This document shows positions 4,891-8,822 of a stretch of 8,822 bases of DNA, in pieces. This DNA comes from Lentzea sp. (GTDB taxonomy: Bacteria > Actinomycetota > Actinomycetes > Mycobacteriales > Pseudonocardiaceae): assembly GCA_030146905.1 (NCBI GenBank), contig JASLAV010000180.1:1-8822 (forward strand), given 5' to 3'. Below the pieces are notes generated by a model, which ran no database searches, was not told the origin of the DNA, and saw only the letters and a program-made list of their open reading frames with translations. The position numbers were made by a program, and so were the translations under genes. How positions within the stretch are numbered: the first letter of the stretch is position 1; the number at the start of each line of letters is the position of its first letter.

Positions 4891-7002
4891 ATGAGCACCA
4901 CGGTCGAGTCACCTCCTGAGCACGGCAGCCGAAGACCGGACGGCAAGCCGAAGGTTCCCGGCTTCCGCACCGACATCCAGTCGCTGCGCGCGATCGCCGT
5001 GCTCGCCGTCGTGGTCAACCACTTCTGGCCGAACGCGCTGACCGGCGGCTACGTGGGTGTCGACGTCTTCTTCGTCATCTCCGGCTTCCTGATCACCTCG
5101 CACCTCGACCGCGAGATCGTCCGCACCGGCCGGGTGCGCCTCGGCAAGTTCTACGCACGACGGGTCCGGCGCCTGCTGCCGGCCGCGCTGCTCGTGCTCG
5201 GCTTCAGCGTCGTCACGGCGTACTTCCTGCTCCCGTACCCGCGCTGGACCGCCAACGCCTGGGAGTCCTTCGCCGCGGCCTCCTACTGGGAGAACTGGCT
5301 GCTCGCGGGCAAGTCGGTGAACTACTCGGCGCAGAACCAGGCCGCCAGCCTCGTCCAGCACTACTGGTCGCTGTCGGTGGAGGAGCAGTTCTACCTGTTC
5401 TGGCCGCTGCTGCTGCTCGGCATGTTCAAGATCGGCAGGCGCCGCTGGGTGGTGGCGGGCGTCTCCCTCCTCGGCGCGCTGTCGCTGGCTCTGAGCGTCT
5501 ACTACACGGCCGTCTCGCCGAACGCGGCGTACTTCATCACGCCGGTCCGCGTGTGGGAGTTCGCGATCGGCGCCGGCGTGGCCCTGGCCGCCACGAGGCT
5601 GGCACTGCCCCGCCTGGCCTCCGAACTGGCGGCGTTCGCCGGTCTGGCGATGATCATCGCGACGGCGTTCGTCTACGACCACCACACGCCGTTCCCCGGC
5701 TACCTCGCCCTGGTCCCCGCGGCGGGCACCGGCCTGGTGATCGTCTCCGGCCTGCGTCCCGGCCGCCAGTGGCACACCGCGGTGACCGCCTCCCGCCCCG
5801 TGCAGTTCGTCGGCGACATCAGCTACTCGCTCTACCTCTGGCACTGGCCGGTGCTGCTGCTGGCGCCGTTCGCGCTGAGCGGCCTGCTGGACAAGGGCGA
5901 GCTCAGCACGCCGTGGCTGTTCGGCCTGCTCGCGGTGTCGCTGGTGCTCGCCTGGCTGTCGAAGGTGCTGGTCGAGGACCGCGGCATGTCGTGGGGCCCG
6001 CTGACCAGGAGCAACGGCCTGACGTTCGCGGGCATGACCGTGGGCATCGCCGTGGTCGCCGTGCTGGCGGGCGGCCTGCAGTGGACCTACGACCGGCACG
6101 TGGCCCAGGCCGAACGCGACGTGGCCGCCGGCCTGAGCAGCCCGTGCCACGGCGCCGGCGCCATGGTCGGCACCAACGGCTGCCCCACCCCGTTCGGCCC
6201 TGCCCGAGTGACGGCGATGGGCCCAGCCAACGAGTACTGGCGCCTCCCGCAGGAGTGCAGGCAGATCCAGGACTACAACGCAGAGGACAAGCACACGACG
6301 TCGCTCTGCGACTTCTCCGGCGGATCCCCTGCCGCCGAGAAGGTCTGGCTGGTCGGCGACTCCCACGCCCAGCAGTGGCAGGCCGCGATCTTCGAGGTGG
6401 CCCGCTCGTCGAAGTGGGACCTCAAGATCGCCTACCTGGGCGGCTGCCCGTTCGCCGACGTCAGGACCACCGAGTTCCGCGGCAAGCCCTCCACGCCCAA
6501 GGAGGTGGACCGCTGCGCCGCCTGGACGGAACGGATGACCGACGTGATCGCGGCCGACCGCCCGACGAGGGTCCTGACCTCGTTCTTCGCCCGCAAGGAG
6601 GTCGTGGACGACAAGAGCGGCCGCACCCAGACCGAGCAGTACCGCGCCGGCCTGGAACCGAGGTGGCGCAAGTGGACCGACGCGGGAGCCCGAGTGGTGG
6701 TGCTCGCCGACCCGCCGCTGAACAGCGACGTCCGCTCCCCCGACTGCGTGGCCCTGAACCCGGCCGAACCGCTGGCCTGCGCAGTCCCGCGTGCGAAGGC
6801 CCACCCGTCCGACCCGCTGGTGGAGGTCGCCCGCACGACGAAGGTCCCCGCCGTGTCGCTGATCGACCTGAGCGAGTACTTCTGCGACTCGGAGCGGTGC
6901 TACACGGTGATCGGGGGCGTGGTCGTGTACTTCGACGCCGACCACATCAACGGCGAGTTCAGCCGCAGCCTGGCGCCGGTGATCGCAAAGGCCCTGGACT
7001 AG
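4891..7002 (+). CDS. Membrane acyltransferase-3 / SGNH-domain O-acyltransferase, paralogue 2
   Basis: This 703-residue protein has the same architecture as the product of 673-2799. The multi-pass acyltransferase-3 domain spans ~25-395, with R33-x10-H44, GVDVFFVISGFLIT (56-69), FYARRVRRLLPA (87-98), SLSVEEQFYLFWPLL (160-174) and SYSLYLWHWPVL (311-322). The exported SGNH domain spans ~415-703, with GDSH (489-492, nucleophile S491) and the C-terminal Asp-x-x-His (D682, H685). By eye, the first ~150 aligned residues from FRTD are about 80% identical to paralogue 1. The SGNH halves are similar but more variable, notably around 450-470 and 525-540. All ten cysteines align between the two. The predicted activity is transfer of an acyl group to an extracytoplasmic glycan; the two copies may differ in acceptor. 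ATG 4891 starts the same MSTTV as the paralogue; a GAGAG lies 10 nt upstream. The TAG stop shares CTAG with the stop of the convergent gene. Confidence 0.93.
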   Translation: MSTTVESPPEHGSRRPDGKPKVPGFRTDIQSLRAIAVLAVVVNHFWPNALTGGYVGVDVFFVISGFLITSHLDREIVRTGRVRLGKFYARRVRRLLPAALLVLGFSVVTAYFLLPYPRWTANAWESFAAASYWENWLLAGKSVNYSAQNQAASLVQHYWSLSVEEQFYLFWPLLLLGMFKIGRRRWVVAGVSLLGALSLALSVYYTAVSPNAAYFITPVRVWEFAIGAGVALAATRLALPRLASELAAFAGLAMIIATAFVYDHHTPFPGYLALVPAAGTGLVIVSGLRPGRQWHTAVTASRPVQFVGDISYSLYLWHWPVLLLAPFALSGLLDKGELSTPWLFGLLAVSLVLAWLSKVLVEDRGMSWGPLTRSNGLTFAGMTVGIAVVAVLAGGLQWTYDRHVAQAERDVAAGLSSPCHGAGAMVGTNGCPTPFGPARVTAMGPANEYWRLPQECRQIQDYNAEDKHTTSLCDFSGGSPAAEKVWLVGDSHAQQWQAAIFEVARSSKWDLKIAYLGGCPFADVRTTEFRGKPSTPKEVDRCAAWTERMTDVIAADRPTRVLTSFFARKEVVDDKSGRTQTEQYRAGLEPRWRKWTDAGARVVVLADPPLNSDVRSPDCVALNPAEPLACAVPRAKAHPSDPLVEVARTTKVPAVSLIDLSEYFCDSERCYTVIGGVVVYFDADHINGEFSRSLAPVIAKALD

Positions 7003-8414
7003 ACCGGCACGTCCGCGGAGAGCGGTGCCGGCACGTCCGCGGAGGCCTCCTGCACGGGCGCGGTGGCCTCCGCCCCTGGCCCGTCCTGCGACGACGGCGC
7101 CGTGGACACGAGTGCCACCGGGACGTCGGAGGGCGGCACGAACGCCGCCTCCGCCCTGATCTTCGGTGGCGTCGCGGCCCACGGCTTGAGGTTCTGCACG
7201 ATCTCCTCGTAGAAGGAGGAGATCGCGTTCAGCACCGAGTCGATGAACGAGTTGCGCCCGGTACCGCGTTTCGAGCCCATCGGGACAGAGATCTCGACCC
7301 GGAAACCGCGGATCTCCTTCTGCGGATCGGCGATGAGCACAGCCGGGTTCGCACGCACAGCGCCCAGCAACTCCGACGCGCCGGCTCCTCTCCCGTGCGC
7401 GACGAACGCCTCCAGGCGCACCGAGTCGGGAGCGTTCTTCAACTGCCGGACCAGCCAGTTGATCCGCGTCGCCGGACGGCCTTCCTTGGGGCCTTCCACG
7501 TCGACACCGCAGATCACCCGGCCCGCCCGCAGATCGGCGACGACGTGCAGCGTTCCGACGGTGTCGGGAATGCGGATCCCGCCGGTCAGCTTTCCGTCGG
7601 CCACCAGTTGTGCGAGCTGGCGGGAAAGACGTGTCTGGGGCTCGGCGAGGTCCTTGCGGGACAGAGCGGGAGTGACCTCCGTGCCGAGACGCCGTCCGAG
7701 CCGCAGCCCGGCGAACCGCAGCAGGGCCTCGAACCTGAGCACCACGTCGGGCGCGGTCTTGTCGGTGGTGCGGAGGGTGCGGGCTTCCACCGCGTCGCGC
7801 AGCGGAACCCACGAGGGCCCCATGTCCTCGAACGCCATCGCGCCTGAACGCGGGTGCTCGAGGTACCTGATCAGCTCGCCGAGGATCCACGCCTGGTCGG
7901 GGTCGGCCACCCCGCGGTGCTCCTTCTGCATCACGGCTTCGCAGAGCACCTCGCTCCACGACAGGTGGTGCAGCGCGACCTTCTTGAGCTTCTTCCTGTC
8001 CACCGGCGTGGGGTGCTGGCCGGGCAACGGCGAGATCTCGTTCGACACCGTGACCACCGCGTCGAAACCGAACTCGCGGGCGATGTCGAGGTAGTTCTCC
8101 AGTTGTTCGACCTGGAGTTCGTTGGACCCGGTTTTCACCTCGACCAGCGCGGTCCACGACTTCTGCCCGCGAGTCGCCCTGATCAGCCCGTCCGGAATGA
8201 GCTTGCGCCCGTCGAGTTCGAACGGAACCTCGATGAAGGTCTGCACCGCGGCGGCGGGTGCGCCCAAAGGCTGGGTCAACGCCCGTCCGAATTCGCGCAC
8301 CGCTGACATGACGGCCAGCAATGCCGATGTCGCCCGTCTTTCTTGCTCTTCAGCACCGTTGATGCCCGAAGTCGGAATCAGGCGTGCGGCATGCCAGCTC
8401 TCTTCAGCGGTCAT
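6999..8414 (-). CDS. PD-(D/E)XK nuclease-like protein of unknown role
   Basis: From ATG 8414 the protein has 471 residues. An N-terminal helical part (1-58) precedes a region matching the PD-(D/E)XK nuclease core: IEVPFELDG (E62), IPDGLI (D75), WTALVEVKTG (E92-x-K94), then a helix with EQLENYLDIA (Q104, Y108) and FDAVVTVSNE. All expected active-site residues (Asp, Glu, Lys, and the downstream Gln) are present, so it may be catalytically competent. The middle (~130-400) is not recognised. The last ~50 residues are Pro/Ala-rich, with a tandem SADVPAPL / SADVP repeat. It resembles conserved actinobacterial proteins of unknown function; involvement in DNA repair, defence or stress response is only a guess. 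ATG 8414 is preferred over ATG 8426 and TTG 8450 because GAGGG lies just upstream. The kinase gene lies upstream on the same strand with a 98-bp gap holding promoter-like sequence. Confidence 0.72.
   Translation of the reverse strand: MTAEESWHAARLIPTSGINGAEEQERRATSALLAVMSAVREFGRALTQPLGAPAAAVQTFIEVPFELDGRKLIPDGLIRATRGQKSWTALVEVKTGSNELQVEQLENYLDIAREFGFDAVVTVSNEISPLPGQHPTPVDRKKLKKVALHHLSWSEVLCEAVMQKEHRGVADPDQAWILGELIRYLEHPRSGAMAFEDMGPSWVPLRDAVEARTLRTTDKTAPDVVLRFEALLRFAGLRLGRRLGTEVTPALSRKDLAEPQTRLSRQLAQLVADGKLTGGIRIPDTVGTLHVVADLRAGRVICGVDVEGPKEGRPATRINWLVRQLKNAPDSVRLEAFVAHGRGAGASELLGAVRANPAVLIADPQKEIRGFRVEISVPMGSKRGTGRNSFIDSVLNAISSFYEEIVQNLKPWAATPPKIRAEAAFVPPSDVPVALVSTAPSSQDGPGAEATAPVQEASADVPAPLSADVPV
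7004..7044. repeat. 24-bp-period tandem microduplication in the C-terminal tail
   Basis: CCGGCACGTCCGCGGAG occurs exactly at 7004-7020 and 7028-7044, start-to-start 24 bp (8 codons). It encodes two copies of SADVP at the extreme C-terminus of the nuclease-like protein. The period is a whole number of codons, so the frame is kept. It looks like recent slippage in a low-complexity tail. Confidence 0.85.
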
Positions 8415-8430
8415 ATTCCCTCGCATGGCG

Positions 8431-8453
8431 GCTTTGCGTTCAGGAAGCAAAGC
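8431..8453. promoter_or_regulatory. Inverted repeat in the leader of the nuclease-like gene
   Basis: GCTTTGC (8431-8437) and GCAAAGC (8447-8453) are perfect reverse complements around 9 bp. The repeat lies 16 bp upstream of ATG 8414 and about 60 bp after the kinase stop. It could be an operator, a leader hairpin, or a weak terminator for the kinase transcript. No T-tract follows it on the minus strand. Confidence 0.5.
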
Positions 8454-8478
8454 TGTCGTCGTCGAGGTCCTGACGACC

Positions 8479-8515
8479 GTTACCGCCGTCCGAGGTCGTT
8501 CACCCGGTTCGCCTA
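8479..8515. repeat. Bipartite intergenic element, copy 2
   Basis: GTTACCG (8479-8485) and CGTTCACCCGGTTCGCCTA (8497-8515) match copy 1 at 4729-4764 with one mismatch in the 19-mer and one extra base in the gap. This copy includes the kinase TAG stop (8513-8515). It reads as a possible minus-strand promoter for the nuclease-like gene: GTGAAC, 15 bp, TAACGG. Confidence 0.6.
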
Positions 8516-8822
8516 CGTCGGCATGTGCCGCGTCGGAGGCGGCTTCGGCTTGCCGATCATCTTCGTGACCGGGCCTTCCTTGCTCATCCCCTGCTGGTCC
8601 AGGAACTGCGACAGCTGCCCCCGCACCTGGGCCAGCGTCGGCCGGCGGCCGGGCTCCGGGTCCATCGCCGCGAGCAGCAGACGCGCGTGCGCGCTGTTCT
8701 GCGGCAGCTTGGTGATCGGTTCACCCTGTGCGGCGGCCATCAGCGAGGAGATCGGGTTCTCGCGGGAGCCGCGCGGCGGGTGGCCGGTCAGGGCGTAGGA
8801 GACGGTCGCGGCCAGCTGCCAG
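8513..8822 (-). CDS. Serine/threonine protein kinase, C-terminal part; 5' end outside window
   Basis: The minus frame is open from the window edge to TAG at 8515-8513, giving 102 residues. They begin WQLAATVSYALTGHPPRGS, matching kinase subdomain IX (the D-x-W-x-L-x-x-T-x-x-x-L-T-G pattern, with the Asp just off the window). They continue with ENPISSLMAAAQGEPITKLP and LLLAAMDPEPGRRPTLAQVR, where RRPT holds the conserved subdomain XI arginine. This is the C-lobe of a bacterial Hanks-type (PknB-like) kinase. Only about 35 residues follow subdomain XI, ending KPKPPPTRHMPT, with no membrane helix or PASTA repeats, so it is probably a soluble kinase. Catalytic residues lie outside the window. The nuclease-like gene follows on the same strand. 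Confidence 0.87.
   Translation of the reverse strand, partial: WQLAATVSYALTGHPPRGSRENPISSLMAAAQGEPITKLPQNSAHARLLLAAMDPEPGRRPTLAQVRGQLSQFLDQQGMSKEGPVTKMIGKPKPPPTRHMPT

Noticed and set aside
5553..7847. Long plus-strand frame running past the end of the second acyltransferase
   Set aside because: Shifted frame of a real gene that then runs antisense to the nuclease-like gene; Arg/Gly/Pro-rich without motifs.
4909..8157. Very long minus-strand open frame (about 1080 codons) across the second acyltransferase and the nuclease-like gene
   Set aside because: Its product is compositionally biased and it runs opposite one well-supported gene and out of frame with another; a GC-skew artefact.
8415..8450. 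TTG start at 8450 or ATG at 8426 for the nuclease-like gene
   Set aside because: ATG 8414 has the best-placed Shine-Dalgarno (GAGGG), and the TTG lies inside the leader inverted repeat.

Overview
The window is about 70% G+C by eye. Its codon use, gene packing and protein families point to a filamentous or related high-GC actinomycete, most likely of the order Pseudonocardiales; the order is inferred from protein flavour and is not proven. No tRNA, rRNA, CRISPR array, transposase or integrase is visible.

Layout, left to right. (1) 1-591, +: the C-terminal ~196 residues of a Pmt-type protein O-mannosyltransferase, cut by the window edge. (2) 673-2799, +: a 708-aa integral-membrane acyltransferase-3 protein with a C-terminal exported SGNH domain. 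(3) 2786-3956, -: an overlapping ECF sigma factor / membrane anti-sigma-like pair, convergent with gene 2 (14-bp stop overlap). (4) 4021-4617, +: a secreted, membrane-anchored protein of unknown function, divergent from the sigma factor. A perfect 12-bp dyad with an ECF-like GGGAAC on each strand lies between them. (5) 4616-4653: a strong 13-bp hairpin terminator, then about 240 bp of motif-rich regulatory DNA. (6) 4891-7002, +: a second, closely related 703-aa acyltransferase/SGNH protein, a paralogue of gene 2. (7) 6999-8414, -: a 471-aa protein with a PD-(D/E)XK nuclease-like core, sharing a CTAG stop overlap with gene 6. (8) 8513-8822, -: the C-lobe of a Ser/Thr protein kinase, cut by the window edge.

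The left three-quarters reads as a cell-envelope modification and surveillance locus. It holds a protein mannosyltransferase and two paralogous acyltransferases that could decorate surface glycans or glycoproteins. Between the two acyltransferases sits a sigma/anti-sigma switch divergent from a secreted anchored protein that is a plausible sensor partner or target. The most interesting signals are the symmetric divergent promoter/operator, the near-duplicate bipartite element found both upstream of the second acyltransferase and upstream of the nuclease-like gene, and the ten perfectly conserved extracellular cysteines in the two acyltransferases. Functional links between these genes are inference from position only.
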